NCBI GenBank assembly: GCA_013298595.1
Contig: JAAFIG010000001.1
Span: 249,056 to 313,055, forward strand
Source: Deinococcales bacterium
GTDB lineage: Bacteria; Deinococcota; Deinococci; Deinococcales; JAAFIG01
Length of the DNA: 64,000 bases
Direction of reading: 5' to 3'
The translations under genes were made by a program, and so were the position numbers. The notes beneath the pieces are model-generated. The model had not been told where the DNA came from, did no database searches, and saw nothing but the letters and a program-made list of their open reading frames with translations. Of the stretch, positions 40,821 to 49,902 are shown in pieces. Position 1 is the first letter of the stretch; the number at the start of each line of letters is the position of its first letter.

Positions 40821-42067
40821 GGTTGCTCCGGTAAGGCAATAATCATTGTTGTATTGGCTTGTTGGGCAATGACTGTGCCATCAGGCAAAACTTGCAGTAA
40901 CCCTAAGTACTGATCTGGTGGTAATGTGCCATAAATTTTATTGGTCAAAACACGGCTTGAACCTGCCTCGAGTACTTCTTGATTACCACGACCACGGACA
41001 AAAATTTGTTCTACCGCTATCGGGCTTTCGTTAACAAGTTTATTGGCTTCTAAACGCAAAGGAACTCGAGTAGCTGTTGGCATAGTGACATAGCGAATTT
41101 TTTGCCAACCTGCGTGTTGTAAGACCGTTTTTTCGTTTGAATACTGACGCGCAATATGGTTTTGCTCGAGTGGTAAAGCACCTGCTGGTAAATTCCATTC
41201 AGGTTGCAAGGAGTAACGTGAATGAAGCTGGAATTTTACACCCCAACCACGTGCGCCAATCAGCACATCTCGGGTGGTTTCGACGTAACTTGTACTGGGT
41301 AAACTTGCCCAGAATCCCAGACCACCAAGTCCAATACTGCCTATGGCAATGGCGACAAGATAGCGAAAATCAAAGCGTTTTAAGCTGAGTAAACCCAGTA
41401 AAACAACAAAAGCTGCCACGGACCAAAACCCTAGTAATTCATGATGTCGGGCTGGCGGACTGGCTTCAGGAGCAAACGCTGCAAGTTGCTCGAGTAGTGC
41501 CTTATGCGGTGCCATTTTTGTAATTGCCCCTAAACCAAGTGCCCCCACTGGTAAACCTGTTGGTTGTAACTCGAGATGTGCCCCACCCGCGAGTGTTGCC
41601 AAGGCAATGCTCGGCTCGAGACGACCTAAAATTCGATGTCCTGTAAGGTACAAACTGGGTTCTATTGGTAAACGTGAAGCATTTAACTCGAGAGCAGTAT
41701 TGCTCGGTTCAAAGCGCTGCACTGCCGAACCAGTCGCCCCCGAAATAGTTATTTTGACCATACGTGTGGTCATGATTGGCAGAATCAAACGGGTTTCTCG
41801 AGTGCCAACACCTTCGGGTAATTCGAGATTGGCTGTGATTGGGGTTAAACCCTCGAGTACTTTGCCTTCGGTGGTTTCGAGTTTGGCATAAAATGCACCA
41901 GCGGCAGTAGCAACCAAACGAAACTCAACCCAACCTCCGCTGGTCAAACGTCCATTCCAACCAACCTCAGCAAATGCGCCAGGAACACGCACCACACCTT
42001 CATCGGCAGCCTGCGCTAAACCAAAGCCAAAGATGTACAACAAAATAACCCAGCCTGCTCGAGACAT
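40817..42067 (-). CDS. Exported protein with a central membrane region
   Basis: The 416-residue protein has a signal peptide ending Gly-Leu-Ala-Gln-Ala and a beta-rich extracytoplasmic domain with Glu-Val-Gly-Trp-Asn-Gly-Arg. Two membrane segments lie near 215-265, and a second extracytoplasmic domain follows. It starts a three-gene operon with a TM protein and a repeat-rich TM protein. The architecture resembles envelope-stress-type or Bat-like membrane proteins only loosely; function is not assigned. Confidence 0.72.
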   Translation of the reverse strand: MSRAGWVILLYIFGFGLAQAADEGVVRVPGAFAEVGWNGRLTSGGWVEFRLVATAAGAFYAKLETTEGKVLEGLTPITANLELPEGVGTRETRLILPIMTTRMVKITISGATGSAVQRFEPSNTALELNASRLPIEPSLYLTGHRILGRLEPSIALATLAGGAHLELQPTGLPVGALGLGAITKMAPHKALLEQLAAFAPEASPPARHHELLGFWSVAAFVVLLGLLSLKRFDFRYLVAIAIGSIGLGGLGFWASLPSTSYVETTRDVLIGARGWGVKFQLHSRYSLQPEWNLPAGALPLEQNHIARQYSNEKTVLQHAGWQKIRYVTMPTATRVPLRLEANKLVNESPIAVEQIFVRGRGNQEVLEAGSSRVLTNKIYGTLPPDQYLGLLQVLPDGTVIAQQANTTMIIALPEQP

Positions 42068-42119
42068 GGGTTATTTTACTGGTTTGGGTGGTTAGAAGGG
42101 TGTCAGGGTTATGCCAATT

Positions 42120-42455
42120 TTAGAAAATCAGCAAACCTGCAATCAGTAACTCAAAAGCAATTCCAGCCAAGTTATACGGTGCCTTAGCGTTCTCAAGCCA
42201 AGCCGACATCCCTCTGACCAGTGCAGCACAGGCAAAACCAATACCCAAAGCAAAAGCAACTTGTTGTTGCTGAAAAATAAATGCGGTTAAAGCAACACCC
42301 AGAAATAATCCACCATAGGTAGCCCGAATCTCACTGATACCCGTTTGACCAATAGCTTGAATCTGCACAAATTTTGCGATTGCTCGAGGAAAAAAGATGC
42401 CTAAAACACCCAGAATTGCCACAATACCTAAACCTATCCAAGTTGTGATTGACAT
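42120..42455 (-). CDS. Small four-helix membrane protein (DUF4345-like)
   Basis: The 111-residue protein has four membrane segments and the central Glu-Ile-Arg-Ala-Thr-Tyr-Gly-Gly-Leu-Phe-Leu-Gly-Val-Ala, the pattern I associate with DUF4345. I take ATG 42455, 8 bp after the SDR stop; a longer frame to 42713 only overlaps the SDR gene. Part of the TetR-SDR operon. Confidence 0.7.
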   Translation of the reverse strand: MSITTWIGLGIVAILGVLGIFFPRAIAKFVQIQAIGQTGISEIRATYGGLFLGVALTAFIFQQQQVAFALGIGFACAALVRGMSAWLENAKAPYNLAGIAFELLIAGLLIF

Positions 42456-42463
42456 TACTGCCC

Positions 42464-43240
42464 TTAATGATTTCTGGCTTGAGCATTTTTGACCATGCTT
42501 GGTACAAAAGCTCGAGGCATTAAACGCGGAACAACTGCCAAAATTTGATTCATCAACCCAGGAATCACGACTCGAGCCTTTTTTTCTAAAGCAGCAACTG
42601 CTTGAATTGCTACTTCTTGGCTGGTCATCATGGGATTCATGGGATTTTGTAAGAGTTTGCTGTCGTTCATAGCAGCACGGTCTTGGAAACCTGTTTTGAC
42701 TGGACCTGGGCAAAGGGTGGTGACACTAACACCTGTGCCGCGCAATTCTTCGTCTAAGGCTTCGCCAAAAGAAAGCACATAGGCTTTGCTGGCATAATAA
42801 ACCGCCATCAGTGGACCAGGCATAAAAGCCGCTGTACTTGCCACATTCAGCACTTTGCCACGTTTGGCTGCCACCATACTTGGTAACAATGCTCGAGTTA
42901 ACATGGTCAGGGTATGGATGTTTAACAAAACCATTTGCTCGAGTTTGGCAGGGTCGGCTAAGTGAAATTCGCCATAATCAGCAAAACCTGCATTGTTAAC
43001 TAAAACTTCAATACTTAATTTTCTTTGTTCGAGTTGCATCATCAACTGTTGGGTTGCGTTTGGCATGGCTAAATCAAGGGCAATCACTTCAGCACCGCCA
43101 ATTTCTTTGGCAAGTGCCTCGAGTTTATCTTGGCTACGCGCCACCAGTACCAAACGGTATTTGTTAGCAAGTTGTTTAGCGATTTCTTCGCCAATGCCGC
43201 CAGATGCACCAGTAACCAATGCAAGGGGTTTTGTGTTCAT
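42464..43240 (-). CDS. Short-chain dehydrogenase/reductase
   Basis: The 258-residue protein has a classical SDR layout: Thr-Gly-Ala-Ser-Gly-Gly-Ile-Gly cofactor loop at residue 10, Asn-Asn-Ala-Gly near 86, Ser near 138, Tyr-Tyr-Ala-Ser-Lys near 151 and Cys-Pro-Gly-Pro-Val-Lys-Thr near 180. Arg in Leu-Val-Ala-Arg-Ser near 35 suggests NADP(H). The substrate is unknown; DltE/YqjQ-type SDRs are similar. It overlaps the TetR gene by 4 bp, so it is regulated together with it. Confidence 0.9.
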   Translation of the reverse strand: MNTKPLALVTGASGGIGEEIAKQLANKYRLVLVARSQDKLEALAKEIGGAEVIALDLAMPNATQQLMMQLEQRKLSIEVLVNNAGFADYGEFHLADPAKLEQMVLLNIHTLTMLTRALLPSMVAAKRGKVLNVASTAAFMPGPLMAVYYASKAYVLSFGEALDEELRGTGVSVTTLCPGPVKTGFQDRAAMNDSKLLQNPMNPMMTSQEVAIQAVAALEKKARVVIPGLMNQILAVVPRLMPRAFVPSMVKNAQARNH

Positions 43241-43869
43241 GATGATTCTCCTTTATGTTGTAATCCTTGAAATAGGGCGATAAGACTATGCTCGAGTGCA
43301 GTTGCAAACGAAACGTGCATGACTTGTATTTCTGGGCGTTGTAAAACTTCTTGCATTGTGCCGACAGGTCGTGACATTTGGGCTAAACCAATCACTAAGG
43401 CATTAAGGGTTTGTAAAATCTCGAGTCCACTTATTTTTGGAAATATAGCCTCGAGTTTAGGAATGACTGCCATACTTTGCTCGAGTAAAAAGGTTTTAAA
43501 TTTAAGTGCCGCTGCAAAACTGAGGTTCTGCTCGAGAATGCTGACTTGGACAGCAAACAATGCAACCAAGGTTTCACGGCTCGAGATGCTACTGGCTATT
43601 TGTTGTGCTAAGTTTTTGGGTTGCTCGAGGATGGTATGTAAATCTGTAAACCAAATCTCGAGTTCTTGGGTGAGGAGTTCTAAAAGGAGTTCTTCTTTGG
43701 TTGCAAAGTATAAATAGGTTGTGCCTTTGGCAAGCGTGGCGGCTTGGGCAACTTCCAGCATCGAGAATGCCATGCCGCGCTGTTCAAATAATGTTCGGGC
43801 AACGTATAAGAGTTGCTGTCTGCGTTCTTCTTTAGCATTTTCTGTTCTGGCTCGAGTTCTAATGACCAT
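43237..43869 (-). CDS. TetR-family regulator of the SDR operon
   Basis: The 210-residue protein has the TetR HTH (Ser-Met-Leu-Glu-Val-Ala-Gln-Ala-Ala-Thr-Leu-Ala-Lys-Gly-Thr-Thr-Tyr-Leu-Tyr-Phe near 37). First gene of the operon TetR-SDR-DUF4345-like, with a perfect 8-bp-arm operator just upstream. Probably an autorepressor that also controls the SDR and membrane protein. Confidence 0.9.
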   Translation of the reverse strand: MVIRTRARTENAKEERRQQLLYVARTLFEQRGMAFSMLEVAQAATLAKGTTYLYFATKEELLLELLTQELEIWFTDLHTILEQPKNLAQQIASSISSRETLVALFAVQVSILEQNLSFAAALKFKTFLLEQSMAVIPKLEAIFPKISGLEILQTLNALVIGLAQMSRPVGTMQEVLQRPEIQVMHVSFATALEHSLIALFQGLQHKGESS

Positions 43870-43881
43870 AAGTCAGATATT

Positions 43882-43900
43882 AAATGACCGTTGGTCATTT
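43882..43900. promoter_or_regulatory. TetR-type operator
   Basis: Perfect palindrome AAATGACC-GTT-GGTCATTT, 12 bp upstream of the TetR start. TGACCNNNGGTCA is a familiar TetR-family operator form. Confidence 0.8.
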
Positions 43901-43915
43901 GTCAAGAGGCAGTAA

Positions 43916-43947
43916 AAAACCACCTCGAGTAACCCTCAAGGTGGTTC
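43916..43947 (-). terminator. Terminator of the thioredoxin gene
   Basis: On the minus strand ACCACCTTGAG pairs with CTCGAGGTGGT and is followed by six T. It separates trxA from the TetR promoter region. Confidence 0.8.
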
Positions 43948-43961
43948 AACAAAAAAACAAA

Positions 43962-44327
43962 CTACGCAGTGGCTTGCAAGGTTTTTTCTTCACCAGCCAG
44001 CGAACCAGAGTTGTGCTTAGCAATCATGGCACGGTACTTATTGCCACTCATATCAGCACCAACCATCAATTCGACTGGTTGACCGTCTTTAAATAAAATT
44101 ACCGTTGGAATGCTCATCACACGGAATTTCATGGCAGTTTGCTGATTCGCATCCACATCCACTTTTGCCACTGTCACTTGACCACTGTATTCCTCTGCAA
44201 GTTTTTCAATGGTTGGAGCAACCTGACGGCATGGTCCGCACCATTCAGCCCAGAAATCCACGAGCGTTAAGCCACTCGCAACTTGGCTATCAAAATCTGC
44301 ATCCGTTAAATTGACATACTTACCCAT
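43962..44327 (-). CDS. trxA: Thioredoxin
   Basis: The 121-residue protein has the thioredoxin fold with active site Trp-Ala-Glu-Trp-Cys-Gly-Pro-Cys at about residues 26-33 and the cis-Pro in Ile-Pro-Thr near 74. It reduces disulfides in the cytoplasm. The C-terminus is about 12 residues longer than usual. GGAGGAATAACTT precedes the ATG. Confidence 0.96.
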   Translation of the reverse strand: MGKYVNLTDADFDSQVASGLTLVDFWAEWCGPCRQVAPTIEKLAEEYSGQVTVAKVDVDANQQTAMKFRVMSIPTVILFKDGQPVELMVGADMSGNKYRAMIAKHNSGSLAGEEKTLQATA

Positions 44328-44421
44328 AAGTTATTCCTCCAAAATCTCGAGACGCATTCTGCGCCAGCCAAAAAAGTGTACTCTCCTAGGCATGAGAAAG
44401 ACGTACTCGGGGTGACAAAAC

Positions 44422-45180
44422 CTACAAACCACTTGGCAAATGCAGAAACTGCCACGGCAAACCAAAAGTATCCTCGAGTTTCATTGATAAAGCTTTCACC
44501 CCAAAGACTTCAGATTCGTAATGACCACAAAAAATAGCATTAATGCCATACTCAAAAGCATCTGGGAAATTGGCATGGCTTGGTTCGCCCGTAATAAAGC
44601 AATCCAAACCCGCTTTGGCAGCCTGATCCACAAAACCTGCTGCACCACCAGAAATAATGCCAATACTCGAGACCATCGCCTGACCACCCGCATGCACCAA
44701 ACACACTTCACCCGTGATTTTTTGTACCTGATCAGCAAGGTCTTGCAAACTTAGTGGCACAGGTAACTGCCCAGAAAAACCTAAACTCAGGTTTTTATCT
44801 AAACCAAATGGTTCGATATCTTGTAAAGACAGCATCTTTGCCATTTGAATGTTATTACCAACCTCGGCATGAACATCCAAAGGTAAATGCGAAACATATA
44901 GATTCAGATTACCTGCAGCGGCAGCTTTTACCCGTTTAGCCAACGGACCTGTAATCGGTTGCACCTGTTTCCAAAACCAGCCGTGATGCACAATCAAAAA
45001 ATCCGCACCCGATTCAACTGCCGCTTCGATGGTCGCTAAGCTCGAGTCCACGGCACATGCTACCCTCGACACAGTTTCTGCACCTTCAAATTGCAAACCA
45101 TTGACGCTGCCATCAGGGATTTTTGCTGTCTCGAGGTAAGAATCTAACCATTGCACCAATTCTGATCTTTGCATACTCAT
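44422..45180 (-). CDS. Nif3-like dinuclear-metal protein
   Basis: The 252-residue protein is of the Nif3/YbgI type: Asn-Gly-Leu-Gln-Phe-Glu-Gly near 26, His-His-Gly-Trp-Phe near 66, Ser-His-Leu-Pro-Leu-Asp near 97, and Cys-Gly-His-Tyr-Glu-Ser-Glu near 220, which together form a two-metal site in hexamers. The reaction is debated in the family (GTP cyclohydrolase-type hydrolase annotations exist). The start is MSMQRSE or two codons later. Confidence 0.9.
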   Translation of the reverse strand: MSMQRSELVQWLDSYLETAKIPDGSVNGLQFEGAETVSRVACAVDSSLATIEAAVESGADFLIVHHGWFWKQVQPITGPLAKRVKAAAAGNLNLYVSHLPLDVHAEVGNNIQMAKMLSLQDIEPFGLDKNLSLGFSGQLPVPLSLQDLADQVQKITGEVCLVHAGGQAMVSSIGIISGGAAGFVDQAAKAGLDCFITGEPSHANFPDAFEYGINAIFCGHYESEVFGVKALSMKLEDTFGLPWQFLHLPSGL

Positions 45181-45451
45181 GGCATGATTCTACCGTTTTT
45201 GCAGCACCATGAAAGCTCACTGAAGAAAAAATTTGTTGACCTCAATGCAATCTTAACCCTTGAACCTCGAGTGTGAGAAAAACCCAGATTCAATCGTTAA
45301 AAAAAACACAAAGCAACTATCTAAATGCAGTCTCAGCTACACTTTTTGTAAGTAAAAAGTAAGATTGTGCCACACGACTTAATTCAATTGTTTGGAAACC
45401 CGTGGAAACCTCATAATCAATCGGCATAAGCTCTGCCTCGGAGGTTCCACC
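45181..45451. other. Spacer upstream of the FAS1 gene
   Basis: The 270-bp divergent spacer contains one CTCGAG and AT-rich promoter-like runs. No gene, no clear hairpin. It must hold the FAS1 promoter, which I cannot place confidently. Confidence 0.5.
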
Positions 45452-45949
45452 ATGAAAAAGTTTTTAGCACTTGGTCTCACGGCAATCCTCGTCTCTACTG
45501 TTGCAGCGCAAACTGCACCTGGCACCATCGTTGAAGTTGCATCTGGCAACAAAGCCTTTTCCACCTTAGTCACAGCCGTCAAAGCCGCCGACTTGGTTGG
45601 TGTACTCAGCGGCAAAGGACCATTCACCGTTCTTGCTCCAACCGACGAAGCCTTTGCCAAATTACCAAAAGGCACCGTCGAAACCTTGGTCAAACCAGAA
45701 AACAAAGCAACCCTTGTTAAAATCCTGACCTACCATGTTCTGAGCGGCAAAGCCATGTCCAAAGATGTCGTTGCATTGGCTGGCAAAAAAGTCAAAACCG
45801 TCCAAGGCGGCGAAGTGATGATTAACGTCAAAGAAGGCAAAGTTTCCCTCACCGACGAAATGGGCGGCACATCCAATGTAACCGCTGTTGATGTCGAAGC
45901 CAGCAATGGTGTAATTCACGTTATTGACACTGTGTTAATGCCTAAATAA
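45452..45949 (+). CDS. Secreted single-domain fasciclin (FAS1) protein
   Basis: The 165-residue protein has a signal peptide ending Val-Ala-Ala-Gln and one FAS1 domain: [11 protein letters not shown] near 39, [13 protein letters not shown] near 57, and the H2-box-like Ile-Leu-Thr-Tyr-His-Val-Leu near 93, ending Gly-Val-Ile-His-Val-Ile-Asp. An adhesion or matrix protein. Strong GGAGG, very biased codons (AAA, GCC, ACC, GTC) and a strong terminator suggest high expression. It contains no CTCGAG, so motif avoidance is not always foreignness. Confidence 0.93.
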   Translation: MKKFLALGLTAILVSTVAAQTAPGTIVEVASGNKAFSTLVTAVKAADLVGVLSGKGPFTVLAPTDEAFAKLPKGTVETLVKPENKATLVKILTYHVLSGKAMSKDVVALAGKKVKTVQGGEVMINVKEGKVSLTDEMGGTSNVTAVDVEASNGVIHVIDTVLMPK

Positions 45950-45960
45950 GAAAAACAAAG

Positions 45961-45993
45961 AAAAGAGCAGCCCTCAAAGGTTGCTCTTTTTTT
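45961..45993 (+). terminator. Terminator of the FAS1 gene
   Basis: Stem AAAAGAGCAGCC / GGTTGCTCTTTT followed by T residues, touching the stop of the convergent gene. Confidence 0.88.
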
Positions 45994-46795
45994 ATGGGCA
46001 AATATCTGCAATAATCTGATCTGGGATTGGATAAAAAAGCGATTTACCCGTACCAATTCGGTACTGAATGATTGGTTGTGCAACCAAAGTATCGTAGCGT
46101 TTACGAATATCTCGGGGGCGCTGACCAAGTTTGCAATTGTACTGAGTGGCAAAACTTGCAGTCACAATAGCAGCAGCAAAACCTCGAGATGGCAAGATTT
46201 TTAGATTTAACTGCATGGCATTCTCGAGTGTGACACCAGCAGGATAACCTTTTGCACCGCTTCGCAACCAATCTTCTATCTTTAAAAAAAACTTTGAATC
46301 ATAACGCGGATGAATCAGCACTCGATCAGCACTAACACCTTTTGGAGCATAAAGAATTTTTTCAATGGTTAAGGTATCAGCTGAATCATTAAAAATTTGC
46401 ATCGCAATAAATAAGGCATTGGTTGGTTCTTGCTCGAGTTTTTCGTAAGACAAAGCATATTTTACTAAAGGTTTAAAATAAAATACCCGAGAAGGAGCCA
46501 CATAAACACTCGAGCCATTGATTTGCAAACGCGAGAATGTGGTATCTAATCCAGGTTTGATATTCACCACTAACTCGAGTTCAAATTTACGAAAAGGTTT
46601 TAAGACACGCCAACTTTTTAAAGGTAAACCAGATATAACCACACTTTTGATATCCGCACCGTCGGAAATTGGATAATACAATTTGATACCATCGCCGCCC
46701 TCCCACTCATGCACAAAATGCACTCGAGACTCGAGCTGAATTGGCGCAGCAGCAATACCAATTGTACCAATCAGCAACAAGAAAAGTCGTTTCAT
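45992..46795 (-). CDS. Secreted protein of unknown function
   Basis: The roughly 267-residue protein has a signal peptide (Met-Lys-Arg-Leu-Phe-Leu-Leu-Leu-Ile-Gly-Thr-Ile-Gly-Ile-Ala-Ala-Ala, starting 46795; an upstream in-frame ATG at 46807 is less likely). The mature part is beta-rich with two Cys (Tyr-Asn-Cys and the last but one residue). I do not recognise the family. It stands alone between convergent and codirectional genes. Confidence 0.72.
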   Translation of the reverse strand: MKRLFLLLIGTIGIAAAPIQLESRVHFVHEWEGGDGIKLYYPISDGADIKSVVISGLPLKSWRVLKPFRKFELELVVNIKPGLDTTFSRLQINGSSVYVAPSRVFYFKPLVKYALSYEKLEQEPTNALFIAMQIFNDSADTLTIEKILYAPKGVSADRVLIHPRYDSKFFLKIEDWLRSGAKGYPAGVTLENAMQLNLKILPSRGFAAAIVTASFATQYNCKLGQRPRDIRKRYDTLVAQPIIQYRIGTGKSLFYPIPDQIIADICP

Positions 46796-46831
46796 AAGAT
46801 CTGCCATAGTCTATGCCAAATACCAAGAAAC

Positions 46832-47398
46832 TTAAAAATCTTGGTTTTTTTGACGGAAATTTTTTATTTTTGCTCGATTACCACATAAATCCATAGCACA
46901 CCAACGGCGTGGCAAACCGCGTCCCACATCAAGAAAAACCCAACCACAATGCTCACCAGGACACGATTTAATCTGCTTAACATCAGGCGATTGCAATAAT
47001 GTCATTGCTTGTACTGCTAAACGCCACAAAGGTAACTCGAGCCTATCTGCCTTCCAGACCCACACAAAACCATTTTCGGAATCTTGCAAAGTTGCATGGG
47101 CTAATGCCTCACGGTACTGCTGCTCGAGAATAATCGTGTCAAAAGCAGCTTCACACAACACAGCGTATAAAGCTTCACGCCAGACCCGAGCTTGTTCGAT
47201 AATAGATTCTGCAAGCTCGGGTTGCTGCGTAGCTAACTCAAGCAATTGGGCAATCTCGAGTTCAGAAAGTAATACTGTGCGCCGCGCAAAAATCAGAAAA
47301 TGCTGGTATTCCTTCAACCATTCTCGAGGTGGATTACAAACCCGAAAAGCTTTGGTATTCAAAAAATCTAAGCAGGTTAAACCAGCATTGAGCCGCAT
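46832..47398 (-). CDS. CGNR zinc-finger (ABATE-domain) regulator
   Basis: The roughly 188-residue protein starts Met-Arg-Leu-Asn-Ala-Gly-Leu-Thr-Cys-Leu-Asp-Phe-Leu-Asn-Thr, the usual N-terminus of this family. It ends in a zinc finger: Cys-Pro-Gly-Glu-His-Cys-Gly-Trp-Val-Phe-Leu-Asp, then Arg-Arg-Trp-Cys-Ala-Met-Asp-Leu-Cys-Gly-Asn-Arg. A TAGTGT box lies 7 nt before ATG 47398, again the leaderless layout; a longer frame to 47488 is possible. Family members are stress-linked putative regulators. Confidence 0.85.
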   Translation of the reverse strand: MRLNAGLTCLDFLNTKAFRVCNPPREWLKEYQHFLIFARRTVLLSELEIAQLLELATQQPELAESIIEQARVWREALYAVLCEAAFDTIILEQQYREALAHATLQDSENGFVWVWKADRLELPLWRLAVQAMTLLQSPDVKQIKSCPGEHCGWVFLDVGRGLPRRWCAMDLCGNRAKIKNFRQKNQDF

Positions 47399-47512
47399 GG
47401 ATTTAACACTACGGCTTTTTGGATGTTTGCTTGGACGATTGCTGGACACGCGGGTATTCTGACATAGGAACAAGCCACTGCTATGCAATGGCTTTTACCA
47501 AAACTGTATGAA

Positions 47513-48127
47513 TTATTGCAACGGTTGCTCTGGGTTGATGCTGAGATATTCAACTGGTACAGCAATACCTTGTCCAACTCGAGTCACCATTGGATTGGGT
47601 GCAACATGACCACCAAGGTATTCTTGTAAGCGTATTATCGAATGGATTTCGGCTAGGCAACTTTCACGTCCGTTACTCGGGTCATACTCTAATCCTAGAG
47701 CTACTTTTCCATACTGGGTTTCATATTTTCGGTCAAAGTTATGGGCTTTATCCACCACATACAAGCCAGCAAAATCGGCGGGTAACTCAAGGCGTAGTAA
47801 AGTATTACCAACGTACTTTTTCATCATCTGTAAGCCAAAATCCTCGAGATACGGGCAGTTACTTAACCACTCTGGCAGTGGCTCAAGCAGTGTTTCGACC
47901 AAGTGATGTCCTGCTAATTCTGGAGCAACATCCATATGAATCACGGGTAATCTGGCATGTAACCCACTGTTGGGTGCAAGGATTTGCTCGAGATGTTCAG
48001 CTCGAGTGTAGTGGTACAACACAATCTTACCTGTGCTGGTGTACTCCACTTTCCCCTTGTCTGGAATAAAACCATGATTACCAAGTAAATGCCCTTTTTC
48101 TTGGATGAACAATTCACTTTTTCGCAT
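47513..48127 (-). CDS. Protein with ADP-ribosyltransferase-like N-terminus
   Basis: The roughly 204-residue protein has Val-Leu-Tyr-His-Tyr-Thr-Arg-Ala-Glu-His-Leu-Glu-Gln-Ile-Leu near 35, followed by Gly-Leu-His-Ala-Arg. This resembles the His-x-Thr...Ile-Leu...Gly-Leu opening of DarT- or RNA-2'-phosphotransferase-like ART folds. An acidic residue region later (Leu-Ala-Glu-Ile-His-Ser) could supply the catalytic Glu. I choose ATG 48127 because the longer frame to 48226 overlaps the next gene. No antitoxin is adjacent. The fold is a guess. Confidence 0.6.
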   Translation of the reverse strand: MRKSELFIQEKGHLLGNHGFIPDKGKVEYTSTGKIVLYHYTRAEHLEQILAPNSGLHARLPVIHMDVAPELAGHHLVETLLEPLPEWLSNCPYLEDFGLQMMKKYVGNTLLRLELPADFAGLYVVDKAHNFDRKYETQYGKVALGLEYDPSNGRESCLAEIHSIIRLQEYLGGHVAPNPMVTRVGQGIAVPVEYLSINPEQPLQ

Positions 48128-48203
48128 TGGGATTATTGTCCAATATCTCGAGAATTTTTGTCGTGTTGAGGTTAACAGATTTTTATCAAAAATTTTGTTA
48201 GAC

Positions 48204-49793
48204 TTAGCGCATCTCAAAAGCACCAATATCTATGCCATTACCTTTTGGGCGTTTGGCTCGAGTAAAATCTTCTTTAGCAGCTCGAGCTGTGTTGCCTGCG
48301 TCTATGGCAGGACTATCGTTTTGTGGTTTAAAGTTTTTGTTATTGGTATCCACAAATTTGGGGTTGATACCTACCAGATTTTTGCTGCTATCAGCATCGA
48401 ATTTTGTGCCACCAAAAACAAGATTATGCTCAAAAACTTGCGTGGCTAATTCGGTCGCATCTTTAGCATAACGCGTGATGCTTGGGCGGTCAGCTCGAGC
48501 GTACATAATGTTATTAAACACATTCACATCACTGGCAGAAATAGTGGTGATTTCACCTTCAGGTGTTTCTGGCTGCATTGAATTTTGATACGTGGTGTTA
48601 TTGATAATCTCTACATGATCGCTTTCATAGACATGCAAACCTCGAGCACCATTGTTGTACACAATATTATTCTCGAGCAGGGTTCTGCCTTTGTATGCAC
48701 CTAGTGCCGAATTGTTCTGGGTATTTCTCGAGTCGTCTACAATAATGCCGTTTCCATCGGTAATACTTCGTTTAGCTGGGTCAGTATCTGAGAATAAAAA
48801 AGGGATCAAATTTTTATTGTCATAAATAATATTACGCCGAGCAATCATTTTAGTTGTTGTGCTCTGGTCACTATTCCAATTTTGGTAAAACGATAATCCA
48901 CTATTGGCATACGGCGAGTAATACGCATTGCCCCAAATGATATTGTCTTCGATGGTCACATAATCCGCACTGTAGGTGTAAATACCACCGCCTGGGCATT
49001 TGGAAACCGTGTTCTTACGAATAACCACATGATGTGCACGATGATTGGGTTCTGTAAACACCGATGTAATCGCAATACCATTACCACCAGTGATTGGATT
49101 GCTCGAGTTATTTTGTTCGGCTTTGGCGTACTCGAGTGTTATTTCGTCACGGTTGCCTTCAATGGTAAATCCTTCAACAATAATGTAGGAAGTATTGACC
49201 GATATCGCCGACCAGTTTTTGGCTTGTAATTTTGGTTTGTGCCCTGGGTACGCCATCAATGTAATCCAAGCGTTAGCGGTGCCTGCTCGTTCTATCGAAA
49301 CTATTGAGCTATTCGGGGTGGTATTGCTGTACGTACCATTCATCACCAAAACTGTATCGCCAGGGTTGGTTGTATCCATTGCTTTTTGCATCGTTGCAAA
49401 AGGTTTTTCTTTACTCGAGCCATCGTTAGTATCAGCACCAGTTGGTGAAACATACCAAACTTTATTTTTGATATTCACGGCTAACCAAGTACTATTTTCG
49501 GCAATTTGTTGTTGATTTTTATCAAAAGCAATAGCTTTCAATTGATACGCTGTTGTTTCATTTTGGTCAAAAGGCAACTCGAGGATAAAAGGGGCTTCGG
49601 TATCAGTACCAACAGCAGTATCGTTACGGTAAAACTCCATTCGGGTAGCCTCGGTTGGAGCTATGACCTCGAGTTTTACCAATTCGGGACGCTCAAGATT
49701 AGAATTGGATAGTGTTAATACTAATGGCGTAGCTCGAGGGGCTGTGCCACTACAAGCAACAATTGCCAAGAGACTGACAGCAATGATTCGCAT
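48204..49793 (-). CDS. Lipoprotein with parallel beta-helix (pectate-lyase-like)
   Basis: The 529-residue protein has a lipobox (Ile-Val-Ala-Cys-Ser), an Ig-like domain (about 25-105), then Val-Trp-Tyr-Val-Ser-Pro-Thr-Gly-Ala-Asp-Thr-Asn-Asp-Gly-Ser near 112 and a right-handed beta-helix with repeated [Val/Ile]-x-[Ile]-x-Asn-Asn motifs. It ends Ser-Pro-Ala-Ile-Asp-Ala-Gly-Asn and Asp-Ile-Gly-Ala-Phe-Glu. It is like DUF1565/choice-of-anchor beta-helix proteins that bind or cut polysaccharides at the surface. Confidence 0.87.
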   Translation of the reverse strand: MRIIAVSLLAIVACSGTAPRATPLVLTLSNSNLERPELVKLEVIAPTEATRMEFYRNDTAVGTDTEAPFILELPFDQNETTAYQLKAIAFDKNQQQIAENSTWLAVNIKNKVWYVSPTGADTNDGSSKEKPFATMQKAMDTTNPGDTVLVMNGTYSNTTPNSSIVSIERAGTANAWITLMAYPGHKPKLQAKNWSAISVNTSYIIVEGFTIEGNRDEITLEYAKAEQNNSSNPITGGNGIAITSVFTEPNHRAHHVVIRKNTVSKCPGGGIYTYSADYVTIEDNIIWGNAYYSPYANSGLSFYQNWNSDQSTTTKMIARRNIIYDNKNLIPFLFSDTDPAKRSITDGNGIIVDDSRNTQNNSALGAYKGRTLLENNIVYNNGARGLHVYESDHVEIINNTTYQNSMQPETPEGEITTISASDVNVFNNIMYARADRPSITRYAKDATELATQVFEHNLVFGGTKFDADSSKNLVGINPKFVDTNNKNFKPQNDSPAIDAGNTARAAKEDFTRAKRPKGNGIDIGAFEMR

Positions 49794-49867
49794 CTGTACA
49801 GTTTCGAGTTTTTTTATGTGAATGCAAATGATTTTTTATGAGCTTCAAACCTACACTGTGAATAATT

Positions 49868-49896
49868 TGACAAAACCCTACATTTGCACCATGCTC
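49868..49896 (+). promoter_or_regulatory. Promoter of the DinB-like gene, leaderless type
   Basis: TTGACA (49868-49873) and CATGCT (49891-49896) have a 17-bp spacer and the ATG at 49903 follows 6 nt later. The -10 overlaps a CTCGAG motif. Confidence 0.55.
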
Positions 49897-49902
49897 GAGG
49901 GA

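Noticed and set aside
42456-42713. N-terminal extension of the small membrane protein
   Set aside because: It overlaps the SDR gene entirely in another frame; the family-like sequence begins at ATG 42455.
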